Assembly: GCF_001641695.1 (NCBI RefSeq)
Contig: NZ_LSEF01000085.1
Span: forward strand, 19,407-83,406
Direction of reading: 5' to 3'
Length of the DNA: 64,000 nucleotides
DNA from: Bradyrhizobium neotropicale
GTDB lineage: Bacteria; Pseudomonadota; Alphaproteobacteria; Rhizobiales; Xanthobacteraceae
Shown: piece by piece, positions 43,623 through 53,489 of the stretch
Numbering within the stretch: position 1 is the first letter of the stretch
Layout: each line of letters starts with the position of its first letter
Notes under the pieces: generated by a model
Told to the model about the DNA's origin: nothing
Seen by the model: only the letters and a program-made list of their open reading frames with translations
Databases searched by the model: none
Position numbers and translations under genes: made by a program

Positions 43623-44804
43623 TCACAGGCTCCAGGGCAGGCGGATGGTAGCGCTCGCAGTGGCCGCGATGCCTTCCTCGCGGCCGGTGAAGCCGAGCCG
43701 CTCGCTGGTCGTCGCCTTCACGGCGACGCGGGAGATGTCGACCCCGGAGATCTCGGCGATGCGCGCGCGCATGGTATCGCGCAGCGGGCCGATCTTCGGC
43801 CGTTCGCAGACCATCGTCACCTCGAGATTGGCGACGCGGCCACCGCGCGCCGTGACGCGCTCGATAGCGTATTTCAGGAACTGGTCAGAGGAGGCCCCCT
43901 TCCACTTCGGATCGCTCGGCGGGAAGTGCGAGCCGATGTCGCCGTCGGCCAGCGCGCCGAGGATCGCGTCGACCAGCGCATGCAGGCCGACATCGCCGTC
44001 GGAATGAGCCAGGAAGCCCTTGGTATGCGGCACGCGAACGCCACAGATCATAACGTGGTCGCCTTCGCCGAAGGCGTGCACGTCGTAACCCGTGCCTGTC
44101 CTGATGTCGCCGAGTTGGGCGGCCAGACGCGCTTCCTCGCGCACGAAGTCTTCGGGAGTGGTGAGCTTCATATTGGCAACATCGCCTTCAAAGGTTGCAA
44201 CCGTCAATCCCGCCCATTCGGCAATCGCCGCATCATCGGTGAAATCGCTGCGTCCTTCCTTTGCGGCGCGACGATGCGCCTCGAGGATGACGTCGAAGCG
44301 AAAGGATTGCGGCGTCTGCGCGATTCTCAGGCGCGCCCGGTCCGGCGTGCCCTCGACGTGTCCGGCCTCGCCGGTGAGCTTGATGGTGTCGGTGACGGGG
44401 ATGGCGGGGATCGCCGCACCGGTGCGGCTCGCCGCATCGATCGCGCGGGAGATCACCGCCTGCGAGACGAACGGCCGTGCCGCGTCATGGATCAGCACGA
44501 TGTCCGGCTTGTGCTTGGCGAGCGCCTCGAGACCCGCAAGCACCGAGGCCTGCCGGGTCGCGCCGCCATTGGTCGGCGGCTCGTGACGCAGCCCTTCGAC
44601 CGCGGCGGTGAACATCGCGCTGTCGTCGGGATTGACCACGGGCTGCACCGCGAACACGTCCGCATGGCGGCTGAAGGCTTCCATGGCGCGATAGATCACC
44701 GGCTGGCCGCCGATCGTGCGGTATTGCTTCGGCCCGCCGGCGCCGGCGCGCAGTCCGCGACCGGCTGCGACGAGAACGACTCCAGTGCGCTCTGATTTCG
44801 CCAT
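43623..44804 (-). CDS. ispDF: Bifunctional MEP-pathway enzyme IspD/IspF
   Basis: A 393-residue fusion of 2-C-methyl-D-erythritol 4-phosphate cytidylyltransferase (residues about 1-230) and MECDP synthase (about 235-393). IspD motifs: VLVAAGRGLRAGAGGPKQYRTIGGQPVI and HDAARPFVS. IspF motifs: RTGTGYDVHAFGEGDHVMICGV with the zinc-ligand D-x-H, and AHSDGDVGLHALVDAILGALADGDIGSHFPPSD. The fused form is normal in alphaproteobacteria. It is divergent from the dusB-ntrBC operon. Confidence 0.97.
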   Translation of the reverse strand: MAKSERTGVVLVAAGRGLRAGAGGPKQYRTIGGQPVIYRAMEAFSRHADVFAVQPVVNPDDSAMFTAAVEGLRHEPPTNGGATRQASVLAGLEALAKHKPDIVLIHDAARPFVSQAVISRAIDAASRTGAAIPAIPVTDTIKLTGEAGHVEGTPDRARLRIAQTPQSFRFDVILEAHRRAAKEGRSDFTDDAAIAEWAGLTVATFEGDVANMKLTTPEDFVREEARLAAQLGDIRTGTGYDVHAFGEGDHVMICGVRVPHTKGFLAHSDGDVGLHALVDAILGALADGDIGSHFPPSDPKWKGASSDQFLKYAIERVTARGGRVANLEVTMVCERPKIGPLRDTMRARIAEISGVDISRVAVKATTSERLGFTGREEGIAATASATIRLPWSL

Positions 44805-44982
44805 AGGGCTCGATTACTCAATTGCTGGTGGAGAGTCGGAGAGTGGGGTGATTACGGGCATGCCTCTAGCACGGCAGGGCCGCAAAAAAAGAGGTTTCCC
44901 TGCGTTGTGGGAAACAGCATTTTGCTGCACTGCACTTGAAAGATCGGAAGAACTGTCTAAACTGTAGGCATGACGCTTGACT

Positions 44983-44997
44983 GCACAAGAATTGTGC
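44983..44997. promoter_or_regulatory. NtrC-type palindrome upstream of dusB-ntrBC
   Basis: GCACAAGAATTGTGC is a perfect inverted repeat with the GCAC-N7-GTGC form of NtrC sites. It ends 12 bases before the dusB ATG. Autorepression of dusB(nifR3)-ntrBC operons by NtrC is known in rhizobia, and this position fits such repression. Confidence 0.65.
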
Positions 44998-45009
44998 GCA
45001 AGATAGGTC

Positions 45010-46086
45010 ATGACAGGTGCGATGAGGCCCTGTCCTGTGAACGAGACCTTCGTGACCGGCTCGGAAGCATTCGGCGCTAAGCCATTGAAGATAGGCGAGA
45101 TTGACGTCGCCACCCCGGTTTTCCTGGCGCCGATGTCAGGGGTGACCGACTCGCCGTTCCGGCGGCTGGCCGCGGAGCTCGGGGCCGGACTTGTCGTGTC
45201 CGAGATGACCGCCAGCGACGAACTCGCCAATGGCCACCGGATGTCGCGGTTGCGCTGCGAAGCTACCGGGATCGGTCCGCATGTGGTCCAGCTTGCTGGC
45301 TGCGAGGCACGCTGGATGGCGGAGGGCGCCCGGATCGCGGAAGCCGGCGGCGCCGACATCATCGACATCAACATGGGCTGTCCGGCCCGCCACGTCACCG
45401 GCGGCCAGTCCGGCTCGGCCTTGATGCGCGACCTCGACCATGCCGTCACCCTGATCGAGGCGACGATCGCAGCGGTGCAGGTCCCGGTGACGCTGAAGAT
45501 GCGGCTCGGCTGGGACGACCACACCCGCAACGCGCCGGAGCTGGCGCGACGGGCGGAAGACGCCGGCGTCAAGCTCGTCACCGTGCATGGCCGCACCCGC
45601 TGCCAGTTCTACAAGGGCGAGGCCGATTGGGATGCAATCCGCGCTGTGCGCGAGGCGATCTCCCTTCCACTGGTCGTCAATGGTGACATCACCTCTTATG
45701 ACAAGGCACTCGCCGCGCTCGACGCCTCCGGCGCCGATGCCGTGATGATCGGCCGCGGCGCGCAGGGCCAGCCCTGGCTGCCCGGTCAGATCGGCCGACG
45801 CCTGAGCGGCGGGGCGGCAGAGGCCACGCCGTCGCTCGATCAGCAGCTCGGCTATGTTCGCGCGCTCTATGAGGGCGTCTGCGCGCTCTACGGCCTGCGC
45901 ATTGGCCTGAAGCATGCGCGAAAGCATCTCGGCTGGGCGCTCGATGTCGCCGCGCAGGCGAGCCGTGCGCCGGCCGAAAAGCTGAAGACTTGGCGCCAGA
46001 CGATCCTCACCTCGGAGGATCCGCGCCTCGTTCATCGGTCGCTGCAGGATGCCTTCGACGATTTCGCATGGAGCGCTGCCGCATGA
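45010..46086 (+). CDS. dusB: tRNA-dihydrouridine synthase (NifR3 type)
   Basis: A 358-residue FMN enzyme that reduces uridines in tRNA. FMN and active-site landmarks: APMSGVTDSPFRRLAAELG near residues 39-57, DINMGCPARHVTGGQSGSALM with the catalytic Cys, LKMRLGWDD, VHGRTRCQFYKGEADW and GADAVMIGRGAQGQPW. The C-terminal helical domain is present. The first ATG at 45010 has AGGT upstream; ATG 45022 would also work. It overlaps ntrB by four bases, the standard nifR3-ntrBC layout of alphaproteobacteria. Confidence 0.96.
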   Translation: MTGAMRPCPVNETFVTGSEAFGAKPLKIGEIDVATPVFLAPMSGVTDSPFRRLAAELGAGLVVSEMTASDELANGHRMSRLRCEATGIGPHVVQLAGCEARWMAEGARIAEAGGADIIDINMGCPARHVTGGQSGSALMRDLDHAVTLIEATIAAVQVPVTLKMRLGWDDHTRNAPELARRAEDAGVKLVTVHGRTRCQFYKGEADWDAIRAVREAISLPLVVNGDITSYDKALAALDASGADAVMIGRGAQGQPWLPGQIGRRLSGGAAEATPSLDQQLGYVRALYEGVCALYGLRIGLKHARKHLGWALDVAAQASRAPAEKLKTWRQTILTSEDPRLVHRSLQDAFDDFAWSAAA

Positions 46087-47258
46087 GCTCAGGCGCTGAC
46101 CATCGCCGACCGCTTTCGTCCGACAGCGATGCCATCCTGGATGCATTGCCCAATCCCGTGCTCACGATCGGGCCCGACGGCAAGATCGTCGCCGCCAACA
46201 TCGCGACCGAGGCGTTCTTCGAGATCTCGACGCAGTTCCTGAAGCGGCAGTCGCTGAAGGAGCTGGTGCCGTTCGGAAGCCCCTTGCTGGCGCTGATCGA
46301 TCAGGTCCGCTCCTCCAATTCGCCGGTCAACGAATACAAGGTCGATCTCGGCACGCCGCGCATGGGCGGCGACCGCCAGGTCGATCTCCATGTCGCCCCG
46401 CTGACGGAGCGGCCCGGTCATATCGTGGTGATGCTCCAGGAGCGCACCATCGCCGACAAGATGGACCGCCAACTCACCCATCGCAGCGCCGCGCGCTCGG
46501 TGATCGCGCTGGCCGCAATGCTCGCGCATGAAATCAAGAATCCGCTCTCCGGCATTCGCGGCGCGGCGCAGCTTCTTGAGCAGCAGGCCTCCTCCGAAGA
46601 CCGGATGCTGACGCGGCTGATCTGCGACGAGGCCGACCGCATCGTGACGCTGGTCGACCGAATGGAGGTGTTCGGCGACGAACGCCCAGTGATGCGCGGC
46701 CCGGTCAACATCCATTCGGTGCTCGATCACGTGAAGCGGCTGGCGCAGTCCGGCTTTGCCCGCAACATCCGCTTCATCGAGGACTACGATCCCTCGCTGC
46801 CGCCGGTGCTGGCCAACCAGGACCAGCTCATCCAGGTGTTCCTCAATCTGGTGAAGAACGCCGCGGAAGCCCTGATCGACGTCCCCGACGCCGAGATCCA
46901 GCTCACCACCGCGTTCCGCCCCGGCGTTCGCCTGTCAGTCCCCGGTCAAAAAACCCGGGTATCCCTGCCGCTGGAATTCTGCGTCAAGGACAATGGACCA
47001 GGCGTGCCCGACGATCTTCTGCCCAACCTGTTCGATCCCTTCGTGACCACCAAGCAGACCGGTAGCGGTCTTGGCCTGGCGCTGGTCGCGAAAATCATCG
47101 GCGATCACGGGGGCATCATCGAATGCGAGTCTCAGCCGCGCAAGACCACCTTCCGCGTGCTGATGCCGATGTACTCGACATCGGTCAAACACGCTGATCA
47201 CAGCAGTCACGCCGACTCTGCCGGGAAGTCGTCGCCTGCATCACAGGGGGCAAAATGA
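46083..47258 (+). CDS. ntrB: Nitrogen regulation sensor kinase NtrB
   Basis: A 391-residue soluble histidine kinase/phosphatase controlled by PII proteins. A PAS domain (about 15-125) is followed by the H-box LAAMLAHEIKNPLSGIRGAAQLLE (phospho-His near residue 145). The kinase domain has N-box NLVKNAAEALID, G1 DNGPGVPD and G2 TGSGLGLALVAKIIGDHGG. The ATG lies in the dusB stop (ATGA) and gives the family start; a longer frame would run back into dusB. Directly followed by ntrC. Confidence 0.97.
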   Translation: MSSGADHRRPLSSDSDAILDALPNPVLTIGPDGKIVAANIATEAFFEISTQFLKRQSLKELVPFGSPLLALIDQVRSSNSPVNEYKVDLGTPRMGGDRQVDLHVAPLTERPGHIVVMLQERTIADKMDRQLTHRSAARSVIALAAMLAHEIKNPLSGIRGAAQLLEQQASSEDRMLTRLICDEADRIVTLVDRMEVFGDERPVMRGPVNIHSVLDHVKRLAQSGFARNIRFIEDYDPSLPPVLANQDQLIQVFLNLVKNAAEALIDVPDAEIQLTTAFRPGVRLSVPGQKTRVSLPLEFCVKDNGPGVPDDLLPNLFDPFVTTKQTGSGLGLALVAKIIGDHGGIIECESQPRKTTFRVLMPMYSTSVKHADHSSHADSAGKSSPASQGAK

Positions 47259-47267
47259 GGATTAACG

Positions 47268-48710
<1,443 letters not shown>

Positions 48711-48729
48711 TCCCCTCAAACCGGACGGT

Positions 48730-48763
48730 GGCTCAGCTCCCCCTACCACAGCGGAGCTGAGCC
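48730..48763 (+). terminator. Hairpin terminator after ntrBC
   Basis: GGCTCAGCTCC (48730-48740) and its perfect complement GGAGCTGAGCC (48753-48763) enclose a 12-base loop, 19 bases after the ntrC stop. No T-tract. It separates dusB-ntrBC from ntrYX. Confidence 0.7.
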
Positions 48764-48872
48764 TGTCCGAATCGCGCTGGCCCGAGTGGCCGGCGCGGAG
48801 AGCAGAAGTCGGAATATGACCGAAATGTTCCGTGGTCCTGCACGACCCGGTTCGCTCGATCGCGGGTCGCAC

Positions 48873-49025
48873 CTATCTGATGAGCCGGGCCGGCGCCGCG
48901 GGCAGGACGTTGGCAACGTTGGCCGACTGTTGCATGCCGGGGCTGTTAACCAGACGGTCCGCGGCCACGATCAGCAACAGGACGGCCGAGACCATCATCG
49001 CGAGAAAAAATCTATCCATCGCCAT
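48873..49025 (-). CDS. Possible small one-helix membrane protein
   Basis: A 50-residue frame on the minus strand with a clear N-terminal transmembrane helix (MDRFFLAMMVSAVLLLIVAA, beginning at residue 3) and a short polar tail. It fills the gap between ntrC and ntrY in the opposite direction. There is no strong ribosome site, and an ATG two codons later is equally likely. A real gene is plausible because the helix is well formed, but this is uncertain. Confidence 0.4.
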   Translation of the reverse strand: MAMDRFFLAMMVSAVLLLIVAADRLVNSPGMQQSANVANVLPAAPARLIR

Positions 49026-49222
49026 CAAGCCGCGATCCCGCCAGTCAGTTCCGCGGGACGGCCGGGCTCGAACATTAGGGGTCGTCGGGAACCGTAACCC
49101 TGTGGATGCGCCGGCCGCCGTGGCTGAGACGCCGCGGAATTGTCGCAATTCGGCAACAATGTGGTACGAATACATCAGTATCCGCCCGCCGCGGACCCCT
49201 TTTCAGCATCGCCATTGCCGGA

Positions 49223-51592
49223 ATGATCAGCGCAGATACCTCGGCCGCATCCTATGACACGGCCCAACCCGAAGAGCCCAGGCGCTGGTCGCTGAGCCGG
49301 TGGCTGGCACCTTTTGCGGTCGGGCTGGCGCTGCTGTCGGCCTTCCTGACCTTCGTGGTCCTGACCGGCCTGACCAATATCGAGCCCACGCCGGAGGTCG
49401 TCAGATCCTTCCTGCTGATCAATGCCGGCACCATCCTGCTCCTGGTCGGCATCATCGTCCGCGAGGTCTGGCAGATGGTCCAGGCCCGCCGGCGGGGCAG
49501 GGCGGCGGCGCGGCTGCACGTCCAGATCGTCGGCCTGTTTTCGATCGTTGCGGTGCTGCCGGCTGTGCTGGTGGCCATCGTGGCCAACGTCACCATCGAG
49601 CGCGGCCTCGACCGCCTGTTCTCGGGACCAACCAAGGAGGTCATCCAGAACTCGCTGATCATCGCGCGCGCCTACATGCAGGAGCACGCGCAGCTCATCC
49701 GCGGCGACATCATCGGCATGGCCAACGACGTCTCGCGCGCCTCACTGCTGTTCGACCGCGACCGGCAGTCCTTCCTTCAGCTCCTGACGGCGGGTGCGGC
49801 GGCCAGAAACCTGCCGGGCGCGATGATCATGGGCAAGGACGCCAATCCGATCCTGTCGGCGGAAACCGGCGGCATCCCGCTCGCCTTCGCGCCGCCAAAT
49901 CCTGAATTCTTGAAGAACGTCAACGAGAACGAGCCCGAGATCGCGGTCCTGCCCGACCAGAATCTGGTCGCCGCCGTGATCAGGCTGAGGTCCTTCAACG
50001 ACACCTTCTTCCTCTACGTCGCCCGCCAGCTCGACCCGCGCGTGGTGGACCAGCTCAAGCAGACCGAGCTCAGCGTCGCCGAATATGCCCAGATCGAGTC
50101 GCGCCGGCTCGGCATCCAGGTCGCGTTCGCGCTGATGTTCGCGGTGATCGCGCTGACCATCCTGATGGCCTCGGTGCTGATCGGGTTCAACTTCGCCAAC
50201 TCGCTGGTGGCGCCGATCCGACGGCTGATGAACGCGGCCCATACGGTGTCGACCGGCAACCTGCATGTCCAGGTGCCCGTGCACAAATCGGAGGGCGACC
50301 TCGCGCAGCTCGGCGCGACCTTCAACAAGATGACGCAGGAATTGCGCAGCCAGCGCGACGAGCTCGTCAACGCCAGCGATCTCATCGACAGCCGCCGCCG
50401 CTTCATCGAGGCGGTGCTGTCCTCGGCAAGCGCCGGCATCATCGGCGTCGATGCCTCGGGCAGCGTCGGCATCCTCAACCGCTCCGCCGAGAAGCTGATC
50501 GGGCACGCCGAATCCGAGACGCTCGGCCATCCCTTGTCCGACGTGCTGCCCGAACTCGACGAGATGATGAAGACGGCGCGGGAAGGGACCCAGCGCCTGG
50601 TGCAGGGCCAGATCACCATCACGCGCGACGGGCAGGAGCGCAATCTGTCGGTCCGCGTCAGCGCGGAGAAGACCAGCCAGGCGCGCGACAGCTACATCAT
50701 CACGCTCGACGACATCACCGAGCTCGTCTCGGCGCAGCGGACCTCGGCCTGGGGCGACGTGGCGCGCCGCATCGCTCACGAGATCAAGAACCCGCTGACA
50801 CCGATCCAGCTCTCGGCCGAGCGCATCCGCCGCAAGTTCGGCAAGACCATCACCGAGGACAAGGACAAGCAGATCTTCGACCAGTGCACCGACACGATCG
50901 TGCGCCAGGTTGACGACATCCGCCGGATGGTCGACGAATTCTCGCGTTTCGCGCGCATGCCGAAGCCGGTGATGGAGGGCGAGGACGTCGCCGACACCGT
51001 GCGGCAGGCGGTGTTCCTGATGAAGGTCGCCCATCCCGAGATCGATATCGAGGCGGAGTTCAAAGAGGATCCGCTGCGCGCCCAGTTCGACCGCCGGCTG
51101 ATCTCGCAGGCGGTCACCAACATCGTCAAGAACGCCACCGAGGCGATCGAGCAGGTACCGCCCGAGGAGCTCGGCAAGGATCACGGGAAGGGCCGCATCG
51201 ACGTCGTGGTGTCGCGTGAGGGCGAAGACGCTCTGATCGACGTCATCGACAATGGCATCGGCCTGCCCAAGGTCGCGCGCTCGCGACTTCTTGAGCCTTA
51301 CGTCACGACGCGCGCCAAGGGCACTGGCCTTGGGCTTGCGATCGTCGGCCGCGTGCTGGAAGACCATGGCGGCCGCATCGAGCTGAAGGACGCCTCCGAC
51401 TTCCGGGAAGGCCAGCGCGGTGCCTGGATGCGGATGCGCTTTGCGATCTCCGGCCATCCCAAGAAGATCGAGGTCGCGGATGCGGCACCAACCAGTCCCG
51501 ACCAGGAAATAAAGGAGCCGGCCAGCGAAACCAAAGAGCCGGCCGAAAAGACTAATGACTCAACGAAAATCGAAGCCTCAACAGGCAGCTGA
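49223..51592 (+). CDS. ntrY: Nitrogen/redox sensor kinase NtrY
   Basis: A 789-residue membrane histidine kinase. Three hydrophobic segments near the N-terminus (about 30-55, 65-85, 105-130), a periplasmic/extracytoplasmic stretch, a further helix (about 300-325), then HAMP, PAS (IDSRRRFIEAVLSSASAGIIGVDASG), H-box DVARRIAHEIKNPLTPIQLSAERIRRKFG and the ATPase motifs NIVKNATEAIEQ, DNGIGLP and TGLGLAIVGRVLEDHGG. The C-terminus is a Lys/Glu/Pro-rich tail. The ATG at 49223 is chosen over upstream starts, which add an Arg-rich leader. Pairs with NtrX 17 bases downstream. Confidence 0.95.
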   Translation: MISADTSAASYDTAQPEEPRRWSLSRWLAPFAVGLALLSAFLTFVVLTGLTNIEPTPEVVRSFLLINAGTILLLVGIIVREVWQMVQARRRGRAAARLHVQIVGLFSIVAVLPAVLVAIVANVTIERGLDRLFSGPTKEVIQNSLIIARAYMQEHAQLIRGDIIGMANDVSRASLLFDRDRQSFLQLLTAGAAARNLPGAMIMGKDANPILSAETGGIPLAFAPPNPEFLKNVNENEPEIAVLPDQNLVAAVIRLRSFNDTFFLYVARQLDPRVVDQLKQTELSVAEYAQIESRRLGIQVAFALMFAVIALTILMASVLIGFNFANSLVAPIRRLMNAAHTVSTGNLHVQVPVHKSEGDLAQLGATFNKMTQELRSQRDELVNASDLIDSRRRFIEAVLSSASAGIIGVDASGSVGILNRSAEKLIGHAESETLGHPLSDVLPELDEMMKTAREGTQRLVQGQITITRDGQERNLSVRVSAEKTSQARDSYIITLDDITELVSAQRTSAWGDVARRIAHEIKNPLTPIQLSAERIRRKFGKTITEDKDKQIFDQCTDTIVRQVDDIRRMVDEFSRFARMPKPVMEGEDVADTVRQAVFLMKVAHPEIDIEAEFKEDPLRAQFDRRLISQAVTNIVKNATEAIEQVPPEELGKDHGKGRIDVVVSREGEDALIDVIDNGIGLPKVARSRLLEPYVTTRAKGTGLGLAIVGRVLEDHGGRIELKDASDFREGQRGAWMRMRFAISGHPKKIEVADAAPTSPDQEIKEPASETKEPAEKTNDSTKIEASTGS

Positions 51593-51609
51593 CAACACAG
51601 GCGCGACCC

Positions 51610-52980
51610 ATGGCTAGTGAAATTCTGATTGTCGATGATGAGGCCGATATTCGGGATCTCGTTGCGGGCATTCTCGAAGACGAGGGATTCGTCACAAGGA
51701 CCGCGCGCGACAGCGACACGGCGCTCGCCGAGATCGCCAACCGCAGGCCGCACCTGGTTTTCCTCGACATCTGGCTCCAGGGCTCCAAGCTGGACGGGCT
51801 TCAGTTGCTCGAGCAGGTCAAGAGGGACAATGCCGACCTGCCCGTCGTCATGATCTCGGGCCACGGCAACATCGAGACCGCGGTCGCCGCGATCAAGCGC
51901 GGCGCCTACGACTTCATCGAGAAGCCGTTCAAGGCGGACCGCCTGATACTGGTGGCGACACGGGCGCTGGAGAACTCACGGCTCAAGCGCGAGGTCAAGG
52001 AGCTGAAGCAGCTCGCGCCGAGCGCAAGCCAGCTGGTCGGCCGCTCGCCCAGCATGAACCAGCTGCGCCAGACCATCGAGCGCGCGGCCAAGGCCAACAG
52101 CCGCATCCTGATCGTCGGCCCCGCCGGCGCCGGCAAGGAATTGACCGCGCGCACGCTGCATACGGCCTCGGGGCGCGCCGACGGTCCCTTCGTGGTGATC
52201 AACGCAGCCGCCATCACGCCCGAGCGCATGGAGCACGAGCTGTTTGGCGTCGAGCAAACCAACGGCGAGCAGCCGCGCAAGCCGGGCGCGCTCGAAGAGG
52301 CCCATGGCGGCACGCTGTTCATCGACGAGATCGCGGACATGCCGCGCGAGACCCAGAACAAGATCCTGCGCGTGCTGGTCGAACAGTCGTTCCAGCGCGT
52401 CGGCGGCACTTCCAAGGTGCAGGTCGACGTCCGCATCATCTCCTCCACCGCCCGCAACCTCGAGGAGGAGATCGCGGCCGGCCACTTCCGCGAGGACCTC
52501 TATCATCGCCTCTCGGTGGTGCCGATCCGCGTCCCGGCGCTGTCGGAGCGGCGCGAGGACATTCCGGAATTGATCGACTATTTCATGGAGCAGATTTCGG
52601 CCGGCAGCGGCCTGCCCAAGCGCCAGATCGGGCAGGACGCCATGGCGGTGCTGCAATCGCATGTCTGGCCCGGCAATGTGCGCCAGCTCCGCAACAACGT
52701 TGAAAGAGTCATGATTCTCGCCGCAGGCGGGCCGGAGGTGATCATCACCGCCGACATGCTCCCCCAGGACGTCGGCTCGATGGTGCCGGCGATGCCGACC
52801 AGCAACAATGGCGAGCACATCATGGGCCTGCCGCTGCGCGAAGCGCGCGAAGTGTTCGAGCGCGACTATTTGATTGCACAGATCAGCCGTTTTTCAGGAA
52901 ATATTTCTCGAACGGCGGAGTTCGTTGGCATGGAGCGTTCGGCACTACACCGGAAGTTGAAGGCGCTCGGCGTCGGTTGA
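51610..52980 (+). CDS. ntrX: Response regulator NtrX
   Basis: A 456-residue response regulator partner of NtrY. Receiver with phospho-Asp53 (LVFLDIWLQGSKLDG). AAA+ domain with Walker A GPAGAGKE and Walker B GGTLFIDEIADMP, and a C-terminal Fis-type HTH (RFSGNISRTAEFVGMERSALHRKLKALG). The GAFTGA loop is missing: the position reads HELFGVEQTNGEQPRKPG. It therefore should not drive sigma-54 and probably acts as a sigma-70-type activator or repressor, as described for NtrX in other alphaproteobacteria. Confidence 0.97.
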   Translation: MASEILIVDDEADIRDLVAGILEDEGFVTRTARDSDTALAEIANRRPHLVFLDIWLQGSKLDGLQLLEQVKRDNADLPVVMISGHGNIETAVAAIKRGAYDFIEKPFKADRLILVATRALENSRLKREVKELKQLAPSASQLVGRSPSMNQLRQTIERAAKANSRILIVGPAGAGKELTARTLHTASGRADGPFVVINAAAITPERMEHELFGVEQTNGEQPRKPGALEEAHGGTLFIDEIADMPRETQNKILRVLVEQSFQRVGGTSKVQVDVRIISSTARNLEEEIAAGHFREDLYHRLSVVPIRVPALSERREDIPELIDYFMEQISAGSGLPKRQIGQDAMAVLQSHVWPGNVRQLRNNVERVMILAAGGPEVIITADMLPQDVGSMVPAMPTSNNGEHIMGLPLREAREVFERDYLIAQISRFSGNISRTAEFVGMERSALHRKLKALGVG

Positions 52981-53067
52981 CTCCCCGCGACCTCACGGCC
53001 ACACGTTCACAATATCCAAGGAAAAACATCGATTTCCGTAGTTTTTCGGTCCAATAGGACGGGCTCC

Positions 53068-53082
53068 GCCGCGCGAAGCGGC
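53068..53082 (+). terminator. Short hairpin between ntrX and hfq
   Basis: GCCGC-GCGAA-GCGGC forms a five-pair stem with a five-base loop, about 90 bases after the ntrX stop and 60 bases ahead of the small basic ORF. It could end ntrYX transcripts or belong to the hfq leader. Confidence 0.35.
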
Positions 53083-53140
53083 TTGCCTAATAAGTCCACC
53101 TGTCCTCTAATCGTACTGCCGGACCTCCGAGGGGGATCTC

Positions 53141-53224
53141 ATGAGGGACGGCAACCGGAAGAGGCCCCGAATTTCGCGAGAGGGCCGCAACCGGCGCAAT
53201 AAAAAGAAACTCAAAGCGAGATAA
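53141..53224 (+). CDS. Tiny highly basic ORF upstream of hfq
   Basis: A 27-residue frame with 14 Arg/Lys. A strong GAGGGGGA lies four bases before its ATG, better than the site in front of hfq itself. It ends five bases before the hfq ATG, so ribosomes ending here could restart on hfq. It may be a leader peptide or a small RNA-binding protein. No family is known to me; the call rests on the ribosome site, the composition and the position. Confidence 0.45.
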   Translation: MRDGNRKRPRISREGRNRRNKKKLKAR

Positions 53225-53229
53225 AAACA

Positions 53230-53478
53230 ATGGCGGCAGACCGCGCACAAAACCTACAGGACACCTTCCTTAATCACGTTCGCAAAACCAAGACGCCACT
53301 GACGATCTTTCTGGTCAACGGAGTGAAGCTCCAGGGCATCGTGACCTGGTTCGACAATTTCTGTTTGCTGCTTCGGCGCGACGGTCACTCGCAGCTCGTC
53401 TACAAGCATGCGATCTCGACCATCATGCCGGGTGCCCCGATCCAGTTGTTCGAAGGCGGCGAGGATCAGCCGGCTTGA
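53230..53478 (+). CDS. hfq: RNA chaperone Hfq
   Basis: An 82-residue Sm-like hexameric RNA chaperone that pairs small RNAs with mRNAs. Sm1 is FLVNGVKLQGIVTWFDNFCLLL and Sm2 is the LVYKHAISTIMP motif (YKHA) near residues 56-67. N-terminal QNLQDTFLNHVRK matches the family. Followed 11 bases later by hflX, the conserved hfq-hflX pair. Confidence 0.98.
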   Translation: MAADRAQNLQDTFLNHVRKTKTPLTIFLVNGVKLQGIVTWFDNFCLLLRRDGHSQLVYKHAISTIMPGAPIQLFEGGEDQPA

Positions 53479-53489
53479 GAGTGATCTGA

